Assembly (NCBI GenBank): GCA_021234155.1
Contig: JAJEKV010000011.1
Span: forward strand, 7,055,132-7,119,131
Length of the DNA: 64,000 bases
Source: Isoetes taiwanensis
Taxonomy: Eukaryota; Streptophyta; Lycopodiopsida; Isoetales; Isoetaceae
Direction of reading: 5' to 3'
In this document: positions 11,741 to 23,832 of the stretch, in pieces
Numbering within the stretch: the stretch's first letter is position 1
How the letters are laid out: every line of letters begins with the position of its first letter
The notes under the pieces: model-generated
Database searches by the model: none
What the model saw: the letters and a program-made list of their open reading frames with translations, nothing else
Told to the model about the DNA's origin: nothing
Made by a program: the position numbers and the translations under genes

Positions 11741-13512
11741 TGTCTTCAATCAAACCCTAATTTAGATAGTTGAGATCGTCTGATTGCATTCGAAGGCCGA
11801 GATTTATCGCACAACTTCCCACCACCGTGATTGGCCATGCTCTGATCTCTTAAGAGGAAAGGGAAAATGGCAGAGAAAAGGGCAAAGTGAGAGGCAAAAA
11901 GGCATGGGTAAAAGGGAAAGACGGAGAAGGGAAAAGGAAAGGGAAAAGAGCACGAAAAAGGGAAAGAAAAAGAAAGGGAGAAAAAGGAAGGAAAAAAGGA
12001 CACTATGAAAAGGAAAAGGGGGAAAGGGTGAGGACAGAATAAGGGAAAAGAAAAGGGGAAGGGAGGAAAAGGAAGAAAAATAGGGCAACGGGAAAAAGGT
12101 GAAGACGGAAAGGGTGACGGAAGGGAAAAAGGGGAAGATAAGAATGATGGAGAGAAGGAAAAAAGGGCATGGAAAAATAGAAAGGGAAGGAAAAAGGAAA
12201 AAGGAGGCGAAAAAAGGGAAAAGGGCATGAGGAAAAGGGAGAGGGAAATGAGAGAGGAAGAAGAAAGTGGCACGAGAAGAGGAAAAGGGTGAGGAAAGGA
12301 AAAAAAAAAGAAAGGGAAAAAGAGATGGAAAAAGAGGAAAGGGAAAAGCAAAAAACAAAAAGAGAACAGAAAACATGGAATAGGAAAAGAGGAAAAGGGA
12401 AAAGGGGAAGAGGGTGGGAAAAGGAGGAAAAAGGGCATGTGAAAAAGGTGGAAAAAATGGAATGGAAAAGGGTGTGGGAAAATGGAAAGGAAAAGAGAGA
12501 AGGAAAAAAAAGGGTGGAAAGGAAAGAGGAAAAGGGCATGGAAAAAGAGAAAAGGATGAAAAAAAGAAGGAAAAGGAAAAAGGAAATGGGAGGCGAAAGG
12601 GGAAAGGGGAAAGAAAAAAGAACACGAGGAATAAGGAGGGAAAATGGAAAAGAGGAAGGGAAAAAGGGCACAGAAAAAACTAGAAGAGGGAAAGGGTGAG
12701 GAAAGGATAAAAATAAAGGGAAAAAGAGCATAGGGAAAGGGAAAAGAAAAAGAAAAAAGGGGAATAGGGATGGGGAAAAGGGGAAGAGGTAGGGAAAGGC
12801 GGAAGAAAAGGCAAGTAAAAAAAAAGTGGAAAAAAGGGAATGGAAAAATACATGGGAAAAAGGAAAAAGGGAAAGGGAAAGGGAAAGGGAAAGGGAAAGA
12901 GAAAAGGAAGGGGGGAAGGAAAGAGGAAAAGGGCACGGGAAAAAGGGAAAGGGTGGAAAAATGATGAAAAAAGAAGGAAAGGGAAAAAGAAAAAGGGAAG
13001 CGGAAAGGGGGGAAGGAAAGGAAAAAAGGCATGAGAAAAAAGGAAGAAGAAAATGGGAAAAAAGAGACATGAGATAAAGAAGAAGAGGGTGAGGAGAGGA
13101 AGAAAAACATAAAAAAAAGGTGGGGAAAAGGGAATGCAAAAAGGGCATGAGAAAAGGGGTGGAGAAAGGTGAAAAGGGAAGGAAAAAAGCCGTCAAAAAA
13201 GGGAAAGGGAAAGGGAAAAATGAGAAGGAGAAAAGGAAGGAAAAGAGGAGGGAGAAGAGGGTAAAAAAGAAAAGAAAAAAAAAGAGAGAAGGAGAAAAGT
13301 AAATATGCAGGAAAAATAAGAAAAGGGAAAAAAGAAAGTATGTAAGAAAATGAGGAAAAAAGGATATGCAGGATAGAGCAAAGGGAAGGTTATCAAATGC
13401 ACACCTCTTATAGCCTAGATATGATGGACTTGGTTAATGAGTCTAAGCTGAATAGGTTTCCATCCACAAATGTTTCCAACATTTGCCCAGCAACGCTGGG
13501 CACCATTACTAG
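11741..13512 (+). mobile_element. Helitron-like element, copy 1
   Basis: The 3' end is clear: a hairpin GCCCAGC-AAC-GCTGGGC at 13485-13501, seven bases, then CTAG at 13509-13512 followed by T, the Helitron signature. The 5' end is uncertain. I start it at TGTCTTCAATC because the same string, followed by a similar CCCTA block, recurs at the head of copy 2. The interior is almost entirely a purine tract and encodes no Rep/helicase, so the element is non-autonomous. Confidence 0.6.
11847..13396 (+). repeat. 1.5-kb purine-only tract (GGGAAAAGG type)
   Basis: The + strand is nearly all A and G, built from units such as AGGGAAAAGGG, with rare T or C. There is a run of GGGAAA repeats at 12867-12900. 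Long open frames on either strand (Lys/Glu/Gly-rich on +, Phe/Ser/Pro-rich on -) are products of this composition and are not genes. Long homopurine-homopyrimidine mirror repeats can form triplex (H-DNA) structures. Confidence 0.9.
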
Positions 13513-13513
13513 T
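13485..13513 (+). repeat. Helitron 3' terminus (hairpin + CTAG|T), copy 1
   Basis: A 7-bp stem with a 3-base loop, a 7-base spacer (ACCATTA) and CTAG before a T. The same 28-base unit recurs at 15026, 38877, 56757 and, inverted, 59693, which fixes this as the family end. Confidence 0.8.
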
Positions 13514-13538
13514 AATTATAATAATGTTATACCGTGTG

Positions 13539-15053
13539 TCTTCAATCTTGCCCTAGATCGGACGGTCGAGAATTTGGTCGACCAATGGTGAAGATGATAT
13601 GTGCATGTCTTTAGCCAATAATTCATCTTGACTGTTGCTTCAATACGATTCACTTAATGTGACAACCAAAGGGTGAAAGGGGAAAGGAAAAAGGGGAAGG
13701 GAAAAAGATAGAGGAAAAAGGAGAAAAGGGCGGAGAAAGGCGAAAAGGGCAAAAGAAAAGGGATAAAGGGAAAAGAAGAAATAGGAAAATATAGAAAAAA
13801 GGAAAAGTGGAAAGTAAAAAAAGGGAAAAGTGGGAAGGAAGAAAAGGAAGGGAAGGGGAAAAAGAAAAAAAAGGAAGGGAGAAAAAGGAAAAGGAAGAAG
13901 AAAATAGAAAAAGGGAAGGTAAAAGGGGGCCGACGACCGAAATTCATTTAATCTGACAGTCGAAAAGGGAAATTGGGAAAAGGGAAAAGGGAAAGGGGGA
14001 AGTGAAAAAGGAAGAGGGGAAAAAAGGTAAAAAGGTAAAGGGAAAAAAAGGAAAGAATATAAAAAAATAGAAAAGGAAAATAAAAAAGGGAAACCAAAAA
14101 AAGAAAAAAGGATAAAAGGCAACAAAGGCCAAAAAGGGAAAAGGAGGAAGAAGTAAAAAGGGAACTGAGGAAAAATGGAAAAAGGAAAAGACAAAAAGGT
14201 AAAACGGGGTGGGAAGTGAAAAGGAAAAGGATAAAAAAGGGAAAACGAAAAATGGGAAAGAAGGAAAAATGTTAAAAGGGTAAAAGAAAAAGAAATGAAA
14301 GACAAAAAGGGAAAAAAGTTAAAGGGAAAACAATATAACTGAAAAAAAAAAAGGAAAAGGGAAAAAGGAAAGAAGGGGAAAATATAAAAAAAAAAAGGAA
14401 GAAGAAAGAAAAAAAAAGGGGAAAAAGGTAGAGGACAAAAAGGAAGAAAAGGTAGGAAAAAAAGGTAAGGGGAAAATGAAAAGGCAAAAGAAAAAGGGGA
14501 AGAAAAGGGAGAGGAAACTAGACAAATCTCTTATAGCCCAGCAACGTAAAAAAAAGAGTGGAAAAGGGCTGGAAAAAAAGGCATGCGGAAAAAGTAAGAG
14601 GGAAAGGGTATGAAAAGGAGGAAAATAGAAGGGAAAATAGGCAAAAAAAAAAGGGCGGGAAGAGCAAAAGGATGGGAAAAGGGAAGGCATAGGAAAAAGA
14701 AAAGAGAAAGGGAAAGGGAAGAAAGAGAAAAAGGTCGTGGAGAAAAGGCAAGAGAGAAATCGTGGAGAAAGGAGGAAAAGGGAAGGGGAAAAAACCACCA
14801 GTAAGAGGGAAAACGGAAAAAGGGAAGAGGGAAAGGAAAGGAAAGGGAAGGGGAGGGGAGGCGAAAAAAGAAAACATATATGCAAAACAAGAAGAAAAGA
14901 AAAAGACAAAAGGGAAATCGTAGAGAAAATGGAAAAAGTGAAATGCGGGATAGAGCAAAACAGAAAGGAAAAGGGATACGACTTTCCTTATTGTAGCCCA
15001 AAACATTTACAGGCTCTCAACTTACGCCCAGCAATGCTGGGCACCATTACTAG
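13539..15053 (+). mobile_element. Helitron-like element, copy 2
   Basis: This copy ends with hairpin 15026-15042 (one loop base differs from copy 1) and CTAG at 15050-15053 followed by T. It starts a few bases after copy 1 ends, at a TGTCTTCAATC string shared with copy 1. Helitrons insert next to T without duplicating it and are often found head to tail, which fits. The interior again is purine-rich, interrupted by about 20 bases of mixed sequence near 13,930-13,965 and 14,515-14,550. Confidence 0.55.
13669..14975 (+). repeat. Purine-rich tract, 1.3 kb
   Basis: Same composition and unit type as the tract in copy 1, with more interruptions. Overlapping long open frames on the minus strand (Phe/Leu/Pro/Ser) are compositional. 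Confidence 0.85.
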
Positions 15054-15830
15054 TTATATATAAGAAAAATATATGTAGCCTTAGAATTCACCTCAAACGT
15101 TGACCAGGGAAAATTTTAAGCACCTTATAATTTTTTCTAAGTAAAGTGAATAGGCCATTTCTTATGTAATTTCACTATTGAAGTGAAGCCTGAAATGGCC
15201 ACTTTTGCTATTTTTTTTCAATGCAAGTCTAACCTAAACGGCGATTCCTTCTTCAACTTTTTAGCACTTGAAGTGGCCAAATTTAGACACATAACAAATT
15301 GAGATGGCAATCTACCAATATTGATTCTAACACCTTACATAATATGCTCAAATAAATCTAATAACTCAAGTTATATATTAATAGACCCAAAGGAGCAGAT
15401 TCTTTTGCCATCATATAGTTCAAAAATATTTGTTTACCAAATTAATACGTTTTGTAAGTAGGTATAGGCTATGATAAAAATCCCTGTTATTCTCTTGGGA
15501 GTGGCCCCATACTAAAAAAGGCCATTTTGTTGGCTAATATCCTTCATCCATGAAACTCAAATGGCCAATATACTAGTATGTCCCAAATTACAAAATAATG
15601 AATTGGCCATTCCAATTCTTTATCTGCCAATTTACTGTTATGAAATGGCGAATCTGCACCTACTACATAGCTAACTCATCCTACTCAGGCCGGCCACGGT
15701 ATTTTGCTAGAATAGGTAATTTGGGGCCAAATGGCCCGCGGGGGCCACTAAAACTTTCGTTGACGTTGACTGCCAGGTTGAGTCAACATACTCCTTGGGA
15801 AACGGTCAGCCTTTAAGGTGTGGGTTTTGT
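15054..15830. other. AT-rich intergenic DNA
   Basis: No gene is seen. A weak pattern of the phrase AAATGGCC(A) recurs irregularly, but there is no clear element. Confidence 0.35.
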
Positions 15831-15837
15831 GTTCAGG

Positions 15838-16760
15838 GTGCCGAAGTTTCTGGTCCTTCACAAGAAAGAGAAAGCCATCCTAGTGAAGTCGATTATATGA
15901 AACGAGGCACGCTAAAGTAAATGGCCCCTGAAATGAAGAAAGATGTGGGTAAATATACTCGACGTGTTGATGCTTTTAGCTCTGGTGTTACTTGTACCAA
16001 TTATCTTCGTACAATCAAGCAGCCTAATAGTCTTACAAAATCAATTAGGCAATCTATGCATGAAGATCAACTTTACCGCCCATCCTTTGAAGTGATATGT
16101 AAAGAACTTTGGAGGCTAGTTTCTAATTTGCCCGGTCGGTGAACATGATGGGTAACAGGCAGTATTCTTTGTCGCGACATGATTGCTTTTTTTTTTTTGG
16201 TTTGTAATGGTGGTTTTGTTAAAAATAACTAAGGCGTGCTTTCCATGAGAATCAAGAACAGTTTTTTTTTGTCTTCTTTCGGCTGTTCTAGGCTGTCGTG
16301 TTCACCGGGACAGGGGGGGCCCGCAAACTAGAAGTCACCCACTTTGGATTCTAATGCAAGAATTACAGACAAAAGACTTCGTTACACCTCTGCCAGTTAA
16401 GACATCCAAAACATTGACGAAGATCCATGTTAATTTTGAATTGACTTGGCTCTACTGCGTAACATCTTGGATGCGAATTTTTCCAGATGGCAGGGCACTT
16501 ATCATCAAGACAGAAAGGTCTACTAGTCCAGCAAAGCGAGACGAATATAAAACAACTTGTGAAGATGTTAATAATGTGATCAAGATTGTAGTTTCTGTTC
16601 AATACTCTCGTTGGTCTGCCACCATTGATTTGGGCAAAATTCCACATTGGATAAGAAAATGATGGCAACACAGAAAGGCTATGCCTCCTGACCATTCTAA
16701 TGCAAAATAACCACCCACATTTGACTACCGAATTGATCTTGCAGAATCTACTTTTCAATT
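15838..16760 (+). pseudogene. Fragment of a kinase-A9 gene related to that at 39.2-41.3 kb
   Basis: Two blocks match the minus-strand gene at 39.2-41.3 kb. The first (15838-16142) covers the end of the activation loop through the C-lobe: APEMKKDVGKYTR, then RPSFEVICKELW. A TAA (15918-15920) replaces the Tyr codon before MAPEM and an internal deletion has removed part of the C-lobe. The second block (16354-16700) covers the A9-like domain (ELTWLYCVTSWMRI, GRALIIKTERS, SVQYSRWSATIDLG). The catalytic parts are missing, so this is a broken partial duplicate. Unlike its relative it lacks the Mutator-like insertion and shows the uninterrupted order at that site. Confidence 0.75.
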
Positions 16761-16875
16761 GTTAGGTACTTGATATGCAAACTCTACTCACACATTTCAT
16801 CCTTATTAATCAGGAGATCTGGATAAGATTATGGACAGGATGGTTGGTCTTATATTTTTTACAAAATGTGTTTAC

Positions 16876-17037
16876 AATGCCACGGTTCTATTGCTAAAGC
16901 AATAGAACCGACATTCCTTGGATGGGGACGCCTTACCTCGCATCTCCTATTTATTCTGCCTCTTCTTCCATGTTCATTCATCGGCGTTCTCTTGAGCTAG
17001 TATTCTCCTCCTTCTTTGTCCTACCAGTTTCCTCACC
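16876..17037. repeat. 162-bp direct repeat, left copy
   Basis: Nearly identical (one inserted base) to 22384-22546. It opens with a hairpin of 11-bp arms, GGTTCTATTGC-TAAA-GCAATAGAACC, at 16884-16909. Beyond 17037 the two copies diverge at once. It marks the left edge of the T-rich composite repeat. Confidence 0.8.
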
Positions 17038-20000
17038 ATTCTGCTAATTTGTTCTATCGGATCTTACCCTACTTCTTCATTCCTTATCCTTCTTCTAGTT
17101 TCTTCGGGTGATGCCCGACTAAATCTTAACCTTGTTCTTCATCCCTTACCCTTTGGGGTTTTGTCTCTGGGTGTTTCCTTCCGGCTCCTTGTAGCGCCAT
17201 CAAAACTCTGGCCAGACCGATTGAGTCGAATCACTGAAAAGGAAAATTTTGGGATGTTTTCTAGTTTGAGCGTGAACGTTCCTGGGGCTGCTGATGATGC
17301 TCGCCCAGTTACCCGAGGCTTGTTTGCAAGAGTGTCGGCATGGCTTTCACAACTGGAGCGATTTTGCCAGATAAGTACTATGAACTGAGTTTTTCTTCTG
17401 TATTTTTTCTTTCCTTGCCTTTCTTCATGTTTGGGGCCTGAGTTTTCTGTGAAACAGAATGCCTTAACCCTGATTGTCTTTAACTGTGCCTTTTTTCCAT
17501 GATTTCGGTTCTGGGTTATATGCTCACGAGGCCAAAACCCTGATTGCTTGGTTGTTTTTGCAGTAAATGCATTCTTGGCGATTTTAGGTAGGTCAGATAG
17601 CTGGATCGGTGCCGGGTTGAGTTCTTATTTGGTCGGATTGCAGATAGATTGTCCACAATGTTCCTCCTCGGGTCTGCCTTCTATCGTTGCTGTATTTCGA
17701 TTCCAGACCTCTTCTTCATTAGATCCAATCTGCTCTAGATGGAAGGTTTTGTTGGATTGGATTTGTCCTATTTCGGCAAGTCTGCTCACATTTTTCTAAA
17801 GCGGTGCCGTTAGGACGAGTCTGCCTGCATTTTTCAGGGATAAGATACAACTTCAAGGACAGCTGGGCCTTTTTTGATTCGGGATCTTTGCACCATTCGA
17901 GTGACATTCGATCGATCCGCCATGATTTGCTTCTGCATCGGTCGACCTGCGATGCTTCTAGATCGGTGCCGGAATGAGGAAGCGGTGCTTTCTGGTTCTA
18001 GCAAATCCCTGTTTGGAGGCAAGTTGACCACCACATGTATGCAATCGGCAGAGTTTCGACTGATTGCCTGTCACGACCTGTAAGTTCTTTTTCTTGATTG
18101 AGTACGGGATACCAGGTTGTGGTATTCCTTCCCTTGTTTGCGACCTGGTTCTTGGTATATCGTCTAGTTGTTTTTAATCTTTGCAGTAGCCTCGTACCCA
18201 CCACTTTTTCCTTATAAACTTCATGTTCGTGTCCAGTCATGTGCAGATCAATTGTTTTGGGCTAGGTAGTTTGATCCAGTTCTTTTTTCTTTGTTTGCTT
18301 GCATTCTTGGTGCAACGGTTTCAATTGCTCCAGTCATAGTCGGGACATCTATGCAATGGGTCCTTTTTTCTAAAGTCTTGCAGGGTGTTGTTTGGTCCAG
18401 TACACAGAGATTCCGCCGAGCTTGCACATCCATTAAAGCAAGTGGTCGCATCGTCATGTTCCCTAAAACAAGTATCTTTCTCTTATGGTTATTGGCGTTT
18501 TTTGTATATGACTTAATTAATTATGCTTGTTCTACTTGTGGTCTTGAGGTCAATTCTCCCCCTTGTTGCCCTTTACTCCATGGTTTGTTTCCATCTAGTG
18601 CATTTATCCCTGTAGAGTCATTTTTTCCTCTCCGTCATTTTCGTTCTTGTGCATTGTATTTTCATGGGCCGAGCCCAGTTCTTACTGCTTCTAGACTGAG
18701 CTTTTAATTTTCACCATTATTAGCATTCATCCTTGGTGATGGTTACATGGGTTCCTCTTAGATTGTTTTGGTCATCTGTAAATATAGTCATTCCATATTT
18801 TGAGCTCATATTGCCATCGTGTGAAACGTTAAAGGTGGCGCATTTTTTGTTCTCTTGGCAGTGAGTATGCCTTTAACTACACGCTTTGTCATCTCCTAGC
18901 AGTAGGGTTGAATCTATATAGGCTTTATATTCCTACGGGTCGTTGTGATGATTTTATAATCCTTGTACCTTGATTGTACTATGTTGCTTTCGTCTCGCTC
19001 AATTTTTCAAGGTTTTTTGTCGTGCTCGTCAGATGCCATCAATTTTTTCTGATTGTCGCACATGTTTAGGTGCTACAAAGTCTTTGCAATATTTTTAGAG
19101 CTGTATCTTTGCTTTTTTCACCTTCACAGATGATGTTTCTTTGCATCCTTGCATTGTCTGCCTCTGATTATGATATTTTTGGGTTTTTTGTCTCGCTCGA
19201 TTAAAATGAGGTTTTTTATCTTGCTCGTCCAATTTGCCATGAATTTCCTTGATCATAATGGTTTGGTCTCGCCTGTCCATGTGCCACGTTATCCTTGATA
19301 TACTTGAGGAATTGTGTTTTTATAATTTCTGCCTTTGTAAGGATGTTTTTATATCCTCACATTTTTTGGACAACAAATTTTCCGGATTCAGGCATGGATT
19401 GTGGGGGTCGTATTCCTACTTGGCTCGTTCTCAAATTTTTCTTATTCTTTAGTTTTACTTGGTTCTGTGTGAGTTTTTGTGAGCTTTTTGCAGGCAACAT
19501 ATATGGGCAGCATAAGGGTGTTTTTTATGTTACTGATCTAGCCACTATGAACACGACCTGGTTTTTTCCAACATTCGTCCTTTAGCTGGACGACTATCAA
19601 GTCTACGCCTTTAGATGCGAAGTTACCTCCTTCGTTTTCACTCCATCTAATTTTTTCAGGTGAAATTGCAGAGTTTGATGAGTGCCTTATGGCGAAACGT
19701 TTTTACGCATTTGGAGGCCATGATACATACGATCGCCTGTAGAGTTTTGTCTACTAAGCACAAGTTGCATGTACTAGACCGCAAGTTCTCAATGGCATTG
19801 GAGGTATTACCGCAATTATTTTTTCGACATTTCATTGTTCATCTTGTTAGGCATAGGGGATACCTCTTCCTACTTAGCTTGGTAATTTCTTCATAGGATG
19901 TAAACTTCACTTCTTTAAAGTGATTCGTCTAGCAATAGTGCATCTTCCATCTCTTGCTTTTTCACAAAATTGGTCCTTACATTCCCTCTTTTTGCATATG

Positions 20001-22347
20001 TACCATAAATCTCAATCTTGTGGATATGGGCTTTGACCATTTTACATTTGCAGTCTTTGCACCATAGAAACTGTTGTCGGGACCTCATTTTGTGACCGAA
20101 AACTGCTCATTTGTAGTTGAAAACTGCTTTCTAAATTTTCGTTGTTGTCGCCTTTGGCATGTTCAAACACTCTGCTTCGTATCTTTCTGATATGTGAACC
20201 TTTATGTTCCACACTCTTTTATTTTTCTATCGCATGACTTGATGCATTTATGAGTTTAATCTCTTATGATATTTCCTAACGAGCTTTAATTTCATTTGTC
20301 ATTTCCTGTCGGGCACCATGTTTCAAGATTTAAGGGTGCACATGGTTTGGTTCACTTTCCTTTACATGGCTTCATGCCATTTGGTTCATGGCTTCCACGG
20401 TATGTGCTTGTGATATAGTTGGATCCCATTTATCCCATAAAATTCGTTTATTTCATTGTCTCATTTGGTCCACTTGCTTCATTTTTCTATTAATTTTTTC
20501 TTGTAGTTCCATTTGCTCTATTGCTCCATATGTTCTACTTTCCATGATTTTGCACATGATTCATCGTTACGTTAGATTACTTTTGGTCACCTCAGTCGTA
20601 TCCTTGCTCTATCAAGCTTGCGTTGCTCCATTTAGTCCCATTGTTTCGTTCCTTGCTTTGTTCATACAAGTTCCATTGCTATAAGTTTCTTCATTATTCT
20701 TTTAAGCTCAATTGTCAGTTTAGTCTTTTGCTTCACATTGACGTTTACTTCACATTGTTCAGTTTTTTAGTGCCCTGGGGCCATCTGCCCATTTGCTCTA
20801 GATGGATCCTTTTTTAGCTCATTTGGTGCCATTTCTCTAGTTCTTCCACTCAGCTTTGTCTTTTGCATCACATTGCTAGGTTAATGCCTTTGTGCCAGTT
20901 GCCCCTTTTGCTTTACATCGTTTCATTTATTCTCATGATTACTGTTGCGTGGTATTCTTATGAAGTTTTTTGGTTATGTGGATCCATTTCATTGGTATTC
21001 CTTCATTAGTCTAAGTTTTTTATTCTTTTGCATCCTTTATTTTCTTTAGTTCGTGATTACTCTCATGATTACTGCTGCATGGTATTCCTATGAAGTTTTT
21101 GGTTATGTGGATCCATTTCATTGGTATTCCTTCATTAGTCTAAGTCTTTATTCTTTTGCAACCTTTGTTTTCTTTAGTCCTTTAGTTTCCTTTTTGCAAG
21201 GACTTTGTGCTTTGGTTTGTTCTCCCAGTTCTTCAGTTTTTTCTAGTCATAGCTGCTAAATTGTTGTGTAGTCTTGGCCCTTATAGGCCTTTCTGTATTA
21301 ATCGATTTGATGGCCCACCTTTTATTCGTTTCTATGTTTCTGGGGGTTGCACCCGGTTGTCAGTGATTGGCCTTTTTCTATCCATAGTTTTGCGTTCAAT
21401 AATGGAAGTGCATTGAATGCCGACTCTTTCTATATGGTTGACACTCATTTTTACTTTGTGCTTGTTTCTTCATTTAGGCCGTGCATCTTGAGTTCCTTTT
21501 TCGATTGCTTTCTCCATACTCCTGGTATGAAATGCAAATTTTTTAGCCTTGGACATGGTTTCTAAGTAAGGCATTGGTCTAGCTCTTTTTCTTCCATTAC
21601 TTCTTTTGTTGCATGGGATAAGCGTGGCATTTCAAGACTGTACAAAACAGTATTAGCATATGGATCATGTCTGTTTCGAGATTTTGGGGTTATTATGTTT
21701 GTCATTATCTTCTAGTGCATTTTGTCCTTATTTGACTAACGTTTTCTCTTGATCCTGCTCCCTATACATATCGTTCGGATAGTGACCATCTTCAATAGCC
21801 TCTTTTGATCCAATGATGGTCTTGCTCCTTTTATGTGCCCTCATTCTGATGTTCCCTCTTTTAGCTTTCTCTGCAGTGTTACATTGTGTCCTTCGTTTTT
21901 ATGTTCTGTTTTCTATCTTTCTCTGCATTGTTACATGGTGTCTTTCTTTTTCATACATCCCATCATTCGGTTTCCGCCTTTCTTGCTCCTCCTACTTCTT
22001 TCTTACTTCATTGTCTCTATCTTCTCTTTTTATTCTTTTTTGCTCCAATTCTTCTTGGTCTCCTCTTCCTCCATTTACTCTGGTTGCCTTGGGTCTCATT
22101 TGCTCTCGATGAGCCATCTCCTCTGGTACTCTGAGACTCCTTGATTGCCCGTTCTGCCTCGTTTGTCCCATTCCTTTATTATGGGGTTGTCTCATTATTT
22201 TTTGGTATCTCTGTTATCTCTCCTGTTCCATTGATGTCTTGTAGTTTAGCCAACATATTTACCATTTTCTCCCTTCATTTGTTCCATCTTCTTTTACTCC
22301 CGTCAGCCTGGTTTGCTCTGTTCTTGTTTGGATAGATTCCTCTTCTA
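17038..22347. other. 5.3-kb T-rich repeat interior, no gene
   Basis: The + strand is T- and C-rich with short hydrophobic open frames (Phe, Leu, Ser) that show no domain. It contains a tandem duplication at 20931-21177. I read it as the interior of a degraded non-autonomous element rather than a gene. Confidence 0.45.
20931..21177. repeat. Tandem duplication, unit 130 bp
   Basis: The block starting TCTCATGATTACTG at 20931 is repeated from 21061 with a few differences (including shorter T runs), ending near CTTTAGT. Confidence 0.8.
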
Positions 22348-22386
22348 TCGGCCACTTGTTTGTGTCATAGGACCCATCCTAGGAAT
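22348..22386. repeat. 39-bp direct repeat, left copy (element end)
   Basis: TCGGCCACTTG through CCTAGGAAT is identical to 23425-23463. The left copy runs straight into the second copy of the 162-bp repeat (overlapping it by three bases), and the right copy runs into unrelated DNA. The 39-bp repeat thus looks like the right end, and the 162-bp repeat the left end, of one element present twice in tandem. Confidence 0.7.
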
Positions 22387-22546
22387 GCCACGGTTCTATT
22401 GCTAAAGCAATAGAACCGACATTCCTTGGATGGGGACGCCTTACCTCGCATCTCCTATTTATTCTGCCTCTTCTTCCATGTTCATTCATCGGCGTTCTCT
22501 TGAGCTAGTATTCTCCTCCTTCTTTGTCCTACCAGTTTCCCTCACC
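22384..22546. repeat. 162-bp direct repeat, right copy
   Basis: Second copy of 16876-17037, including the hairpin. The pair lies exactly 5,508 bases apart at the 5' edge. Confidence 0.8.
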
Positions 22547-22742
22547 CTCCCTCCCTTGATGGTTCCCCACATTAAGCCATGTCTATTTTCCCGGTTGCCA
22601 TTATTCCGTTCCATTTCCTTTTGGTCGGTTGGTCATCTTTATTTTTTGTCGTTTATACCTCTTGGGTTCCTCACAGCTTTTGACATCCTCCATGTGTCAT
22701 TTCTATGTTTTTTGTGAGTGTAGGTTTTTATGCTTCATTTTG

Positions 22743-23015
22743 ATTGGCATGGCATTGTAGCTTTTGATGCATACTTATTATTATTCTTTTTCCGCGTGGC
22801 ACTGTAGCCTCCGGAGGCATACGTATTATTTTGTTCTTTCTTGGCGTGGCACTGTAGCCTCCAAGGTTTTCTTCTTTTTCATTTTCTCTCGGCGTGGCAA
22901 TGTAGCCTCCGAGGCAGCACCAATCAGATGTTTTTTCTGCGATGGTCATTCCGTGGACAGTTCCTGGTTGGTCGGCTGTTGTTTCTTCCTCGGCGTGGCC
23001 TTGGAGCGTCCGAGT
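22743..23015. repeat. Imperfect repeats of GGCGTGGCACTGTAGCCTCC
   Basis: Five copies start near 22744, 22794, 22844, 22893 and 22994; the first four are about 50 bases apart. They vary at several positions. No protein reading makes sense of them. Confidence 0.65.
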
Positions 23016-23424
23016 GCTATTATATTCTTTTTCTAAACTGAAGTTTGGAACAGGCCCTGGCTTAAAGCTCCTAACTTTTTAACGGGTCATTCTCGTTTTC
23101 AGACTTTCTAGTGCAGGTCCATTTTTGCAGTTCTCTCCGTTGTCGGCGCCATCATGTTTGCAACGGCTCACTTCTTGGCCGACGTATGCTGGTGGCATTC
23201 AATGAGAGCACTGGCGACCATATTTCATTAGGGGTTTCCTCGAAAACCCGAAAGAGCAGCAGGGTTTCTCATCTCGATGAGGAGCGGTAGTCGGTTTTCT
23301 CACATTTGTATATACCAATAGCGAAACAATCATCTTTTATCTAGCACTCTTCTATCCCCTAGTAGGGGGATCAGTATGTATTCAAAGATTTTACAAAAGC
23401 TCAATGAGAACACCACTTCACTTC

Positions 23425-23463
23425 TCGGCCACTTGTTTGTGTCATAGGACCCATCCTAGGAAT
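23425..23463. repeat. 39-bp direct repeat, right copy
   Basis: Identical to 22348-22386. To its left, at about 23,154, the minus strand reads GCAAACA, three bases, then TGGCGCCGAC. This resembles an LTR end plus a tRNA primer site, so this block could be LTR-derived; a full second LTR is not present. Confidence 0.6.
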
Positions 23464-23832
23464 TGCCTTTAGTGTTTTTAAGGAAAATTAGGTAATCACA
23501 GCTGCAGTAAACTTTGCAAATTCCATCTATTTTTTGGGGACATACTTTCCGATGAATCTTGCAGATTGACTCTTTCATGAAAGCCACCAAGGTGTTGGAA
23601 GGTATGACGTATTATATTAAGTGAGAGAAATTTACATTAGACAGATTTGGACCAATCCACAAACAAACCATAAGTTCCAAAATTCGGACCATTAAACTCT
23701 CCAAAGAGTGGGAAAAAAGCACAAAGGTAGTGAGTGACCAATGTTCATGGTTCATTGCCAATATGATTTTACAAGAAAGGACAACAAAGAGAACCACAAT
23801 TGTATTTAGGTATTGCTTAACATTAGTACACC

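Noticed and set aside
11746-14909. Long open frames on both strands (up to 454 codons, Phe/Ser/Pro on -, Lys/Glu/Gly on +)
   Set aside because: They come from a sequence of almost only A and G, in which two of the three stop codons are rare on one strand and absent on the other. No domain or codon pattern is present.
23154-23463. Calling this a complete LTR
   Set aside because: The minus-strand LTR-end plus TGGCGCCGAC primer-like site is suggestive, but the second LTR is missing and only 39 bases are shared with the left side.
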